From: Sulfurimonas sp.
GTDB taxonomy: Bacteria > Campylobacterota > Campylobacteria > Campylobacterales > Sulfurimonadaceae
Length of the DNA: 51,648 bases
Direction of reading: 5' to 3'
Assembly: GCA_026988235.1 (NCBI GenBank)
Contig: JALSLQ010000046.1
Location: 1 to 51,648, forward strand
Shown: positions 43,559-51,648 of the stretch, in pieces
Position numbering within the stretch: the first letter of the stretch is position 1
Layout of the letters: every line of letters starts with the position of its first letter
Position numbers and translations under genes: made by a program
Notes under the pieces: generated by a model
What the model saw: only the letters and a program-made list of their open reading frames with translations
Databases searched by the model: none
Told to the model about the DNA's origin: nothing

Positions 43559-45403
43559 ATGAAAAAAATTATAGTTTTAAGTTTGTTTGTACTGACACTG
43601 GTACTCTCGGCAAAAACAACAACTAATGTTACATTGCAAACACCATATGAAGAAGGTCAAGTGCAAAATGACTATGGCGATAAGATTATGTATCAGAATG
43701 TAAAAATCAATACGCAAAATTTTAAAATCAACAATTTTTGGGGAAAATTTTCAGATGCTGCACAAAACCAATCTAATTTTACCAACATTGCAACCGCCGC
43801 CAATGTAAAGCTAACTATAGAAAATGCCTTTACATGTAAAGATGGTGGTTTGCCAGAAGAGGGATGTTCAGGACAAAAACCTTTCCTAATCAATCAAGGG
43901 ACTTTAGGTAACTCAGAACTAACAAAAGATGCTATGGGACAAAATTTACCAGCAGGTGAATATAGAATTCCTTTTGATTCTGCTACAAATTACAACAGCT
44001 TAAATAATGATGCTTTTTATGCTTTAGATGTTTTTAGAGATGGAAAGTATTATCAAGATAATAATACAAATGATTATAATAATGCCAAACCAAAAACTTT
44101 TTTTGGTTATATGGTTAAATTAATTAAGACATATTTTTCTCCGCAAAATGACACAACTATAATATCTGCTTTGACACAAAATACCGTTGAAGCAAGAAAC
44201 AGATATATGGCAAACATTGTTTTTGGTCTGCAACAAGACTACCGTATAAAAAAAGAATCTGCCATTGATACAAACAGCATCAATCAGGCTTCTGCTACAA
44301 AACAGCCTTCACTGCTTGATTATAATGCCTTAATGATAAATAATACCACAGGATGTGACGGCATCTTTTTTACTTTTAGTCCAAATAGCCTTACATGTAA
44401 ATTTCAAAACTTTTTCGGTATGAGCCAATGGATGCCATTTTTTGGAAACGATACTAGTTTATTTGGTAAGGATATCATTGGGAATACAATACAGTCAAAC
44501 TCTGTTTTAGAAGACACAGAAACAACACTTCTTACACTCGCAAGCAAACTGGATAATACCAATTATGTACAGCCTAAAATTGATCCCCAGACAGGCAAAA
44601 TAAGTCTTCTAGGGCAAATTTTCAAACCAATGACATTCATGGCAAAATCAATGTTTCGCTTTTTCTTTGGTGCAAATTCAAAAAATCTTACAGAAGTTGT
44701 TTCCGTAGATTTTAATTTTACAAACCATATGCCTTTAACCTTTATGGAGGTGCAAAATGGCATAGTCAAAGGTTTTAAATATTTTGAGCTTTTAGGCATT
44801 GAAAGTGTTTATGGTACAGAGGTGCAAGAGTGTACAGTAAAACAGACAAAAAAGTTTTTCTTTTTTCCGATTGGATGGGACACTAAAACCTTCACAGAAG
44901 GTGTCGCAACAAATACTCAGTTTGATATGAATGATGGTCTATTTGGTTGGGCTAGTGATTCAACTCAATACAATTTATTAAATCTGACAACAGAAAAACA
45001 TTGGTATTGGTTCCCTAAAACTACACACGATATCGTAAATCTTTCAACAAATGATTGGTTGAACTGGTGTAAAAGACATCAAGGAAAACAAAAGAAAGGT
45101 TTATTTGGACGATTCTTTGATACTATTGGAAATATCACCAGTTTTGTCTTGTACGGAAGACAATCAACAAAAGATTATGATGCACAGGTTGACAAAGTAT
45201 TACGCGATGATGATTGGAGTGTAAAAACTTATAAAGAAAAAGTACATAAAGGTCTTATATTACATCTAAAAAATATAAATTCATCAGATATAAATTCATC
45301 AACTCCGGGAACAACGACAGAGTATAAAGTCATGAAGGTCTCACGAGGAAATCAGAGCAACAATAATCAAAACAGTAACAACCAAAGCAAAGGAATGCAT
45401 TAA
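43559..45403 (+). CDS. Large exported Tad-locus protein of unknown family
   Basis: A 614-residue protein with a Sec signal (about 1-18, K-K-I-I-V-L-S-L-F-V-L-T-L-V-L-S-A). The mature protein is rich in Asn, Thr and Phe, with F-F-F-G-A-N, F-F-F-F-P-I-G-W and several Trp, and ends in an N/Q/S-rich low-complexity tail of about 20 residues. I find no known fold by eye. Its place between the Tad membrane genes and tadZ, with a shared stop-start (TAATG) to tadZ, implies a surface or secretin-linked function, for example pilus tip or adhesin. Two TTACATGTAA copies (43830, 44391) code F-T-C and L-T-C. Confidence 0.75.
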   Translation: MKKIIVLSLFVLTLVLSAKTTTNVTLQTPYEEGQVQNDYGDKIMYQNVKINTQNFKINNFWGKFSDAAQNQSNFTNIATAANVKLTIENAFTCKDGGLPEEGCSGQKPFLINQGTLGNSELTKDAMGQNLPAGEYRIPFDSATNYNSLNNDAFYALDVFRDGKYYQDNNTNDYNNAKPKTFFGYMVKLIKTYFSPQNDTTIISALTQNTVEARNRYMANIVFGLQQDYRIKKESAIDTNSINQASATKQPSLLDYNALMINNTTGCDGIFFTFSPNSLTCKFQNFFGMSQWMPFFGNDTSLFGKDIIGNTIQSNSVLEDTETTLLTLASKLDNTNYVQPKIDPQTGKISLLGQIFKPMTFMAKSMFRFFFGANSKNLTEVVSVDFNFTNHMPLTFMEVQNGIVKGFKYFELLGIESVYGTEVQECTVKQTKKFFFFPIGWDTKTFTEGVATNTQFDMNDGLFGWASDSTQYNLLNLTTEKHWYWFPKTTHDIVNLSTNDWLNWCKRHQGKQKKGLFGRFFDTIGNITSFVLYGRQSTKDYDAQVDKVLRDDDWSVKTYKEKVHKGLILHLKNINSSDINSSTPGTTTEYKVMKVSRGNQSNNNQNSNNQSKGMH

Positions 45404-46596
45404 TGATAATCGCCTATGTATCAAAAATAGACAAAGAGTGTTACAGCGACTTAAAAGATGAATTTACAGATGTAAAAAACTTCAACTCCATTAGTGATTT
45501 TATCAGTTTTTATGCGGCAAGTAAAAATCGTGATGTAGTACTGCTCTACAGAGTTGAAAACTTGGAAGATATAGAAAAAATCTCTGACATTCATTTTAAT
45601 AATAATATTTATATGATAGTTTTAGGCAAGAATGATACAAAATTTTCTTTGCTTGCAGGAAAAATCGGTGTAGATGTTTACCTCAGTGAAGAAGAAGCCG
45701 ATTCGGGGCTTATCACGAACCTCATCATAAAATCGCAAAGCATCATAAAGCAACGACGCGGGAACAGTAATATTTCTGTTTTTACAGGCATCAGCGGCGG
45801 TGTCGGCACGACTACCATTTCTATGAACCTGGCAAAAACACTGGCACAACATCATCCAGACAAGAATGTACTCTTTTTAGACTTTGCTTACACAAAAGCT
45901 GTTTCAAACCTCTTTTTCAATCATCCTCAGCCTAAAAAAACCATCGTAGACATATCTAATGTGCAAAATCTGGATATGCAAGAACTCTTTGAAAATGGCT
46001 TGGAAAAATTAAATGACAACCTTTACTTTGTACCGGGTGTGCAAAAACATACAGACAGAGAAGAGTTAGAAAAACCCGAAAATATACAGATGTTTTTAAA
46101 TTTCATCATGTTTATCAAAGAGAAATTTGATTTTATCATTATAGATGTAGGCGTTTTTGAAGATGTGGATTTAGAGATAGACATACAAGAAATCGCAGAC
46201 AATATTTTTGTCATTACCGAATTTTCTATTCCCTCAATGTCTATTTTAAAAACCTACATTGACATCATAGATAAAAGCGGTTGGTACGCAAAAACACATA
46301 TTGTGGCGAACCGTTCAGACTCTTTTGGAAGTGTTACGCAAGAAGAAGCGAGAAAAATACTCTCAAAAGGATTAAAGCATAACTTTGAAATTGCCTTTGC
46401 TCTACCAAACGATGCTGTGCATCTACGAGAGTGCTGGAATGAAGCACAACTCGTGTGTGACGAGTACCCCGATTCGCCTTTTATGACAAAGCTTAAAGAA
46501 TTTGGAGAAAACTTTTTTATTCATGATGCTGCACTCTATGAAAATGCACATAAAGGGCAAAATTCTTTTTGGGCTAAGGTTAAGCGATGGCTTTAA
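45403..46596 (+). CDS. tadZ: TadZ/CpaE-like pilus localisation ATPase
   Basis: The 397-residue protein has an N-terminal receiver-like or related domain (1-115, lacking an obvious phospho-acceptor pattern) and a MinD/ParA-type ATPase domain. Walker A reads S-G-G-V-G-T-T-T (131-138), missing the usual second Lys, as is typical of CpaE/TadZ proteins. Later features are L-F-L-D-F-A and I-I-D-V-G. TadZ homologues place the Tad machine at the cell pole. It overlaps tadA by 10 bases. Confidence 0.87.
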   Translation: MIIAYVSKIDKECYSDLKDEFTDVKNFNSISDFISFYAASKNRDVVLLYRVENLEDIEKISDIHFNNNIYMIVLGKNDTKFSLLAGKIGVDVYLSEEEADSGLITNLIIKSQSIIKQRRGNSNISVFTGISGGVGTTTISMNLAKTLAQHHPDKNVLFLDFAYTKAVSNLFFNHPQPKKTIVDISNVQNLDMQELFENGLEKLNDNLYFVPGVQKHTDREELEKPENIQMFLNFIMFIKEKFDFIIIDVGVFEDVDLEIDIQEIADNIFVITEFSIPSMSILKTYIDIIDKSGWYAKTHIVANRSDSFGSVTQEEARKILSKGLKHNFEIAFALPNDAVHLRECWNEAQLVCDEYPDSPFMTKLKEFGENFFIHDAALYENAHKGQNSFWAKVKRWL

Positions 46597-48152
46597 AAGA
46601 AAAAATAAAAGAGCGCCATAGCCATACTGAAGAGAATGTGCAGGTTAAAAGTGTAGCTTCAACGGTACACATTGAAGAAAACCTCTGTTCAGAGTTTTGT
46701 TTTCCGCTTATTTACCGAAATGACGAATATTTTGCCCTTGCCTGTTCTATTTATGATGCTTTTGTTGAAAAGCTTAACATTAATGGTCAACTCACAGAAA
46801 AGATGATACGAGAAGTAGTGATTAAACATATTTCAGAATTTAACTTGCCAAAACCTGCTCTCAAAAATGAAATAGCAGACTTTGTCATAGACAACCTTCT
46901 TAATTATGGACCGATTTCAAGCATAATTCGTCTTGCGGGACAAGGCTTAAACGATATTTTAGTCAATACTAAAGATTATATTGATGTGATTTACAACGGG
47001 CAAACCATAGCAACACCTTTTAAGTTTAGAAGTGAAGAGGAGTTGCGCCGATTTATCAACAGAATGTTGATGGCTTCCAACAGAAAAATAGATGAATCTC
47101 ACCCTATTGCTTCGGCAAAACTCCCTGATGGTTCGCGTATAGAAATCCAAATACCACCTGTTTCTGCAAACTTGGACAGTGACGGAAACCCCGGTTCTTA
47201 TGTTACAGTGAGAAAATTTCGTGAAATTCCTCTGCTATTTGAAACACTTATAGACTCAAATATGATAGATTTAAAAATGGCTTATTTTCTTACAAAAGCT
47301 GTTAAAGGAAAACTTAATATTGTCGTTTCAGGCGGTACTTCAAGCGGAAAAACAACTTTTTTAAATGCCATAACAAGGTTTATAGACGAAGGCGATCAAC
47401 TCCTTACCATAGAAGACACAAAAGAGATGAAACCGCAAATGCCCTGCCATGCCATTCGTTCGTTTGAAGCGCGTCCGCCAAACGAAGAGGGCGCAGGTGC
47501 TATTACTATAGAGAGCCTGTTGCGTACAGCTTTGCGTTCAAGCCCGAGGCGTATCATCGTCGGGGAGTGTAGAGGTCCCGAGATTGTCACTATGCTTAAT
47601 GCTATGAACACGGGGCATCCCGGTTCTATGACAACAATTCACGCCGATGATACAAAAGAGGCAATCGTGCGAATAGAAAACATGTTTTTAGAGGCGAGAC
47701 CAACGGCAAATATGACTTTTGTGCGTTCTCAAATCATCTCTGCGGTTGACTTAATCGTACAAATCGTTCGTTTTCCCGATGGAACAAGGCGTATCATAAA
47801 AATATCGGAACCCGAAAGACGCATAGAAGAAAACGGTGTGGTCTCTATGCTTGATTTATTTGAATTTCAACGCAATGTTAACAGTGACAATCCAATGGAT
47901 TCAAGTGGAAATTTCAAAGCTATTTCAGGCTCTTCAAGAGCGATTTTAAAAATGTTACAAAACGGCATCATGATGGAATCGCGTATATTTGACAATGATT
48001 TTGTTGTCAGTAAAGAAATGCTCACAAATGAGCTCAAAAACTTTCATCCAAAAAGAATGTGCGGGTGGAAAACAAACTATATGTCCGAGATTATCCAATC
48101 ATCATATATCTCCGGAAAAAGCATATTAGAACGATGGCCGAACTTAAAATAA
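46587..48152 (+). CDS. tadA: Tad secretion ATPase TadA/CpaF
   Basis: A 521-residue hexameric ATPase of the type II/IV secretion family that powers pilus assembly. Walker A G-G-T-S-S-G-K-T-T is at 249-257, the Asp box with I-E-D-T is near 275, Walker B R-I-I-V-G-E327-C-R-G-P-E, and the His box G-H-P-G-S-M-T-T-I-H-A-D at 343-354. The N-terminal 100 residues form the usual TadA helical head. The C-terminus extends beyond the family core by about 60 residues, with S-N-P-M-D-S-S-G. Its stop (48150-48152) shares a base with a possible tadB start. Confidence 0.93.
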   Translation: MALKEKIKERHSHTEENVQVKSVASTVHIEENLCSEFCFPLIYRNDEYFALACSIYDAFVEKLNINGQLTEKMIREVVIKHISEFNLPKPALKNEIADFVIDNLLNYGPISSIIRLAGQGLNDILVNTKDYIDVIYNGQTIATPFKFRSEEELRRFINRMLMASNRKIDESHPIASAKLPDGSRIEIQIPPVSANLDSDGNPGSYVTVRKFREIPLLFETLIDSNMIDLKMAYFLTKAVKGKLNIVVSGGTSSGKTTFLNAITRFIDEGDQLLTIEDTKEMKPQMPCHAIRSFEARPPNEEGAGAITIESLLRTALRSSPRRIIVGECRGPEIVTMLNAMNTGHPGSMTTIHADDTKEAIVRIENMFLEARPTANMTFVRSQIISAVDLIVQIVRFPDGTRRIIKISEPERRIEENGVVSMLDLFEFQRNVNSDNPMDSSGNFKAISGSSRAILKMLQNGIMMESRIFDNDFVVSKEMLTNELKNFHPKRMCGWKTNYMSEIIQSSYISGKSILERWPNLK

Positions 48153-49087
48153 TGACTCCTTTACATATAGATATACTACTCATTTTCATTGTTACATGTA
48201 GTGCTACTGCACTTGGCTATATTCTTTATGGTGAGTATCAACGCACAAAACATATTAATTACATTAAACATGTCATATCACTTGTGGATGTCGATGAAGA
48301 TGATATTTTGCAAGAAAAACAACAAGAGAGTAAAAATACACTGAAAAATAAAATCAACGCGCTCATGCTCCAAGCAGGCTTTCGTTTTTCCCCTTATATT
48401 TTTGTGCTTATTTTTCTTGCCTTTTCTTTATTGACAGGGTCTCTTTTTGCACTTTTTTTACGCCATTGGGTTGGCTATTTCATAGGCATACCTTTTGGTA
48501 TTTTCATCTTTTACATGATTTTACAAGCCATTATAGACAACAGAAAAAAGAAATTTAACAAAGCATTAGCCGTTGCGATTTCCGTACTTGTCAAAATGAT
48601 GAAAAATGGTATAGGCTTCGAGCAGGCACTTAGCAAATCAGTAGCGGTTTCAGGTTCTAAACTCTTTCGCGATATTTTTGCAAAATTTTTCCAAGAAAAA
48701 AATACTATCGGAGAGATGGAAGCATTTACGAATTTAAACCAATTTGTTCACTCCAAAGAATTACGCATATTTGCCCTAGCCATTAAAATAGGACGAGAGA
48801 GTGGCGGACAATTTTCAAATACTTTGGAAAAAGTTGAAAAAACAATTAGCTACAGAGAAAAAATGCAGGAAAAGGTAGATGTCGTTACAAGAGAAAGCAG
48901 TGTTGGTTCTTATGTGGTCGTCCTCATCACCATCTTTTTATATTTTTCACTCAATGGAAATTTTGATGGCAAACTGCATCACTATTTTATGGAATCCCCT
49001 TATGGAAGATTTGAGCTTTTGGGCATAGCATTGTGGGTATTTACAGGCATTATGATAAATAAAATGCTGACAAAGGTAAACAAATGA
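48152..49087 (+). CDS. tadB: Tad inner-membrane platform protein TadB
   Basis: I start this at ATG 48152 (311 residues), overlapping the tadA stop by one base; ATG 48134 would add six residues. The frame is open back to 48059, within tadA, which I regard as fortuitous. It has an N-terminal membrane helix, two further central helices, the GspF-type domain with K-N-G-I-G-F-E-Q-A-L and I-G-R-E-S-G-G, and a C-terminal pair of helices. TadB and TadC form the platform on which TadA acts. It overlaps tadC by four bases. TTACATGTAG at 48192 is a one-base variant of the common palindrome. Confidence 0.9.
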   Translation: MTPLHIDILLIFIVTCSATALGYILYGEYQRTKHINYIKHVISLVDVDEDDILQEKQQESKNTLKNKINALMLQAGFRFSPYIFVLIFLAFSLLTGSLFALFLRHWVGYFIGIPFGIFIFYMILQAIIDNRKKKFNKALAVAISVLVKMMKNGIGFEQALSKSVAVSGSKLFRDIFAKFFQEKNTIGEMEAFTNLNQFVHSKELRIFALAIKIGRESGGQFSNTLEKVEKTISYREKMQEKVDVVTRESSVGSYVVVLITIFLYFSLNGNFDGKLHHYFMESPYGRFELLGIALWVFTGIMINKMLTKVNK

Positions 49088-49920
49088 TAGAAACATTGTC
49101 ATATACCCTACTTTTTATTTCTCTCGCTATTCTTCTTGTTTTTACTTGTTTATATGCTTATGAGCAGTATAAACATAGTTCACTTTTATCCAACATATTT
49201 GCTACACAAGATGATACGATTATAAGTGATAATTTTAGTGCCAAAAAAGCAGAGTTTAAACTCAAACTTCAAAGAGCAGGTCTTGAAAGAAAACAGTTTA
49301 ATGAAATCATTTTTGCAAGTGTATTAGCGGGGATTTCATTAATTTCTTTAATCTTTATCATGCAGTTTAGTTTTTTAAATGAACTGCTTTTATTTGCTTT
49401 AGGAGTTGCCATTGCAATATTAATGCCTTATTTGTATTTGGAAGAGCAAATAAAAGCAAGAATTAAAAGAATAGATAATGATTTACCTATCTTTATTGAT
49501 CTACTCATTATCATTCTCGAAGGCGGTGGCGGACTCAACAATGCCATAGATAAAGTAACCACAGAAGGAGCAAGTGTCTTGGGACCAGACCTGCTAAGCG
49601 AGTCTAAAAAGTTTAAAAATGAGTTTATAACATACTCTAGTGATGTCGCATTTACCAATCTTGTCAATCGTACTGGAAGTGACGCGATTGCCACTATTGT
49701 TGGCTTTATGCGGCTCTCTGAAGAAACAGGAATCGGTGTTAAATCAATATTTGAAAATCAGGCACAGGAGCTTAAATCAATGGAGATGTTAAATATAGAG
49801 AAAAAAGCCGCAACAATGAATATAGGCATTACCTTAGTAATGTTTTTGTTCATCTTACCGGCAGTTATTGCAATGATAGCATTTCCATTGGCAGCAAATG
49901 CCTTAATGCCGGGATTTTAA
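49084..49920 (+). CDS. tadC: Tad inner-membrane platform protein TadC
   Basis: The 278-residue protein has the second GspF-type platform fold: N-terminal helix, a pair of helices at about 80-120, then G-G-G-L-N-N-A-I-D-K and S-E-E-T-G-I-G-V in the cytoplasmic part, and two C-terminal helices. The start overlaps the tadB stop (ATGA). Together with TadB it likely makes a heteromeric core. It is followed after 11 bases by the cpaB-type gene with GGGAG as ribosome-binding site. Confidence 0.9.
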   Translation: MIETLSYTLLFISLAILLVFTCLYAYEQYKHSSLLSNIFATQDDTIISDNFSAKKAEFKLKLQRAGLERKQFNEIIFASVLAGISLISLIFIMQFSFLNELLLFALGVAIAILMPYLYLEEQIKARIKRIDNDLPIFIDLLIIILEGGGGLNNAIDKVTTEGASVLGPDLLSESKKFKNEFITYSSDVAFTNLVNRTGSDAIATIVGFMRLSEETGIGVKSIFENQAQELKSMEMLNIEKKAATMNIGITLVMFLFILPAVIAMIAFPLAANALMPGF

Positions 49921-49931
49921 AAGGGAGTAAT

Positions 49932-50819
49932 ATGAAAAATAGAAAAACAAGAATAATCATGGGAATCATGGTCGGATTGGTGCTTTTTAGCTCATCTGTA
50001 GCATTGCTTTTATACCTTAAACAAGGGAAAATAAAAGAGCATACAGAAGCAGAGGTCGAAGTTTTTGTCGCAGCAAAAAACATTAAAAAAGGCGAACAGT
50101 TGAACGCTGATGCTCTCAAAAAAGCAAGGTTGCCAAAAAGCTACATTGGCTTTACGCCACTTACCGATGCTGAGATTGTAGGACGGTATGCAAATGTAAA
50201 TATTTACAAAGATGAACCTATACGCGCAGAAAAAATTGCACAAACACCGCCGAGCATACAAACACAACAACATATACAGCCTGTAGCTTCAAAAACCAAT
50301 GTAAAGCCACTCGTAAACAAAAAAGTAGAACAACTCGACAAAGACACACTCTCGCTTGCCCTCTCTGTTTTTAAAAATCAGGACAGTTCCTTGCGTGCAG
50401 GTGATTTTGTAGATATAGCCTGTGCCTTGTCCTCAACAAAAAAACCGGATGTTTTTTATACAAAGTATGTAGCCTTACATGTAAGGATAAACAATTTTGT
50501 AAGCAACGGCACTGTAACAGACAAACCGCTCTCTTACACTGCAAAAAAACAGGTAATCAAGGCAGATACTATTGTGCTTCAGATGTCACCAAAAGAGATA
50601 AAAAACTTTTTGGCACTCTACTATAAAACACAAGCGCTCAACAATAATAGAGTCTACAATACTAGAAACTACGGTGGACAACTTTGGATGATAAAAACAC
50701 CCAAAGAAATCGATGCCAAGCTGCAAAAACAAAAAGAACTTCTTCTTGTAGACAGAAAAATTTCTAAAAAACAGAGAAAAAAATATGTACAAAGAGCGAA
50801 AATATCGTATGAAAACTAA
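49932..50819 (+). CDS. cpaB: CpaB/RcpC-type pilus assembly protein with SAF domain
   Basis: A 295-residue protein with one N-terminal membrane helix (about 8-27) and a SAF domain (about 39-95, V-F-V-A-A-K-N-I-K-K-G-E-Q-L, then V-N-I-Y-K-D-E-P-I-R-A-E-K-I). A second beta domain follows, with R-A-G-D-F-V-D-I in the middle. CpaB/RcpC proteins sit in the periplasm and act with the secretin, RcpA. It overlaps the next gene by 11 bases. The C-terminal 40 residues are Lys/Arg-rich. TTACATGTAA at 50475 sits in a 14-bp palindrome and is read L-H-V-R. Confidence 0.88.
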   Translation: MKNRKTRIIMGIMVGLVLFSSSVALLLYLKQGKIKEHTEAEVEVFVAAKNIKKGEQLNADALKKARLPKSYIGFTPLTDAEIVGRYANVNIYKDEPIRAEKIAQTPPSIQTQQHIQPVASKTNVKPLVNKKVEQLDKDTLSLALSVFKNQDSSLRAGDFVDIACALSSTKKPDVFYTKYVALHVRINNFVSNGTVTDKPLSYTAKKQVIKADTIVLQMSPKEIKNFLALYYKTQALNNNRVYNTRNYGGQLWMIKTPKEIDAKLQKQKELLLVDRKISKKQRKKYVQRAKISYEN

Positions 50820-51234
50820 ACACAACTTTCGTAACGGCTTTGGCATGGGACAAATTATGGCAATGTTGCTTGTTGTTCTGCCAACTTTGGCTTTTATTAT
50901 TACGCTGATGATAGACTATTGGAGTGTTATGCAAGAAGATTATAAACTCAAGCTTATAGCTAATCAGGTTTCCACAGTGCTGGACAGCCAACAAGATTTA
51001 CGAGCAGCTAATTTAAACACTACCCTGAGTACACAAATAGGGAGTAATCTCTGTCCTCGAGGCACAACAATAAGTTTTTCGGCTCCGGCAGATGCTCCTA
51101 CACTTGGACAGGTCATTGTTACAATAAAATACACCCATAACGGTCATTATTTTAAAAATAAAACCTTAAATACACAGATGCAAACCTATTCGTATCACGA
51201 TCAAAACATATCAATCACCGGCACTTGCCAATAA
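50809..51234 (+). CDS. TadE/TadG-like pseudopilin
   Basis: I place the start at ATG 50809 (141 residues); an ATG at 50785 lies 24 bases farther upstream within cpaB. The N-terminal part, N-G-F-G-M-G-Q-I-M followed by a 20-residue hydrophobic helix with a Pro in it and D-Y-W-S-V after it, looks like the TadE/G start. The rest is a small exported domain with Cys residues at L-C-P-R-G and near the C-terminus (G-T-C-Q) that could pair. It probably forms part of the pseudopilin set. The next gene follows after 12 bases. Confidence 0.7.
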   Translation: MKTKHNFRNGFGMGQIMAMLLVVLPTLAFIITLMIDYWSVMQEDYKLKLIANQVSTVLDSQQDLRAANLNTTLSTQIGSNLCPRGTTISFSAPADAPTLGQVIVTIKYTHNGHYFKNKTLNTQMQTYSYHDQNISITGTCQ

Positions 51235-51246
51235 AAAGGGGAAAAA

Positions 51247-51648
51247 ATGAAAAAAATACTACTATTACTTGGAATTTGTCTGCATCTTTTTGCAAATGAC
51301 ATTCTTGTCTTTAACAATGAGTACCAGGTCTTGCCCTTGCAAAAAAAGATTAAAAAACTCATTGTCGGTAACAGAGAAAACATTAATGTTTCTCTTTTGG
51401 AGAGCTCGGCAAAAGGAAGTTTACTCAAAATATTTGGCAAGAAAACAGGCAATACTTCTATTCTCATCATCTACAGAGACAACTCTATAGAAAATTATCA
51501 TGTTTATGTGAATGAAAACCTCGGTTATATTCAAAAGATGATTAATATCATAGAACCAAATCTTTCACTGAGTAAAGTTGGCAAGGGTTCTACTGTCATT
51601 ACCGGTATATTTAAAGACCCTCATGATAAAAAAAGAATTTATGAAATT
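51247..51648 (+). CDS. Secretin RcpA/CpaC, N-terminal part (runs off the window)
   Basis: The frame starts at ATG 51247 after AAAGGGG and stays open to the last base (134 codons). A signal peptide (K-K-I-L-L-L-L-G-I-C-L-H-L-F-A) is followed by a pilus-assembly N-terminal domain with K-L-I-V-G-N, L-L-K-I-F-G-K-K-T-G-N-T-S-I-L-I and later the start of a BON-like or N-domain. The missing 3' part should carry the secretin core. The outer-membrane gate is expected at this point in a Tad operon. The first bases around the start match those before the 614-residue protein (26 identical bases). Confidence 0.8.
   Translation, partial: MKKILLLLGICLHLFANDILVFNNEYQVLPLQKKIKKLIVGNRENINVSLLESSAKGSLLKIFGKKTGNTSILIIYRDNSIENYHVYVNENLGYIQKMINIIEPNLSLSKVGKGSTVITGIFKDPHDKKRIYEI

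Larger units (their letters stand above)
482..50484. repeat. Dispersed palindrome TTACATGTAA, 17 exact copies
   Basis: Exact copies start at 482, 4292, 5084, 6925, 7228, 10790, 11808, 14487, 15273, 18663, 22612, 29190, 29547, 42622, 43830, 44391 and 50475. All lie inside genes and are read as L-H-V or as T-C preceded by L, F or V. One-mismatch forms occur at 2757, 5459, 6970, 14227, 23662 and 48192. Longer perfect palindromes of 12-14 bp surround copies at 482, 18663, 29190, 29547, 43830 and 50475. Confidence 0.85.

Noticed and set aside
48059-48151. Longer N-terminus for tadB starting inside tadA
   Set aside because: It would add 31 residues encoded within tadA; the ATG overlapping the tadA stop fits the coupled starts of the neighbours and the expected TadB beginning.

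Overview
The window is an AT-rich chromosomal segment from a member of the Campylobacterota, most likely a Sulfurimonas/Sulfuricurvum-type (Sulfurimonadaceae) bacterium. The evidence is the Campylobacterota form of respiratory complex I (no classical NuoE or NuoF, two NuoG subunits), the pflA-nuoN junction, the cheZ-U32 peptidase-purE-DUF3972-glyQ gene order, and promoters with a good -10 box but no clear -35. No rRNA, tRNA, CRISPR array, insertion sequence or prophage is visible.

Layout. (1) 1-2904 (+): the end of a minor-pilin cluster: the tail of an unrecognised protein, two class III-type prepilins and a PilX/GspK-like protein. (2) 2973-5624: hpf (+) faces recG (-) across a block of REP-like hairpins. 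recG has a structured leader carrying a 26-codon ORF. (3) 5732-10530 (-): a housekeeping/chemotaxis operon cheZ > U32 peptidase > purE > DUF3972 > DUF89 > glyQ. It is divergent from hisK-type histidinol phosphatase over a symmetrical -10 element. (4) 11380-15626: truncated haemoglobin (-), then trxA, a membrane-anchored thioredoxin-fold protein, trxB, hemerythrin, DUF2249 and a 12-TM membrane protein (+), a redox/diatomic-gas group. (5) dapB (+) converges on pflA (-) over one perfect inverted repeat. (6) 18828-36323 (-): a 15-gene nuo operon, A-B-C-D-E'-F'-G1-G2-H-I-J-K-L-M-N. (7) 36543-41322 (-): AAA+ ATPase, FadL-type porin, a second REP-like block, nfo, a lipoprotein and a 52-residue Cys protein; then a Y-family polymerase (+). 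(8) 42873-51648 (+): a Tad pilus locus: prepilin peptidase, two unrecognised exported proteins, tadZ, tadA, tadB, tadC, cpaB/rcpC, a TadE/G-like protein and the start of the secretin.

Four items go beyond ordinary annotation. A 10-bp palindrome, TTACATGTAA, occurs 17 times, always inside genes and in both reading frames that avoid its stop codon. A family of small intergenic hairpins has a conserved GGAA head and TTYA tetraloop but compensatory stems. The complex I electron-input subunit F' fuses an eroded NuoF Fe-S domain to a GltD-like flavoprotein. The recG leader can fold its Shine-Dalgarno and start codon into a hairpin.

Limits: function is inferred from motifs, length and gene order only; no database search or folding calculation was run.
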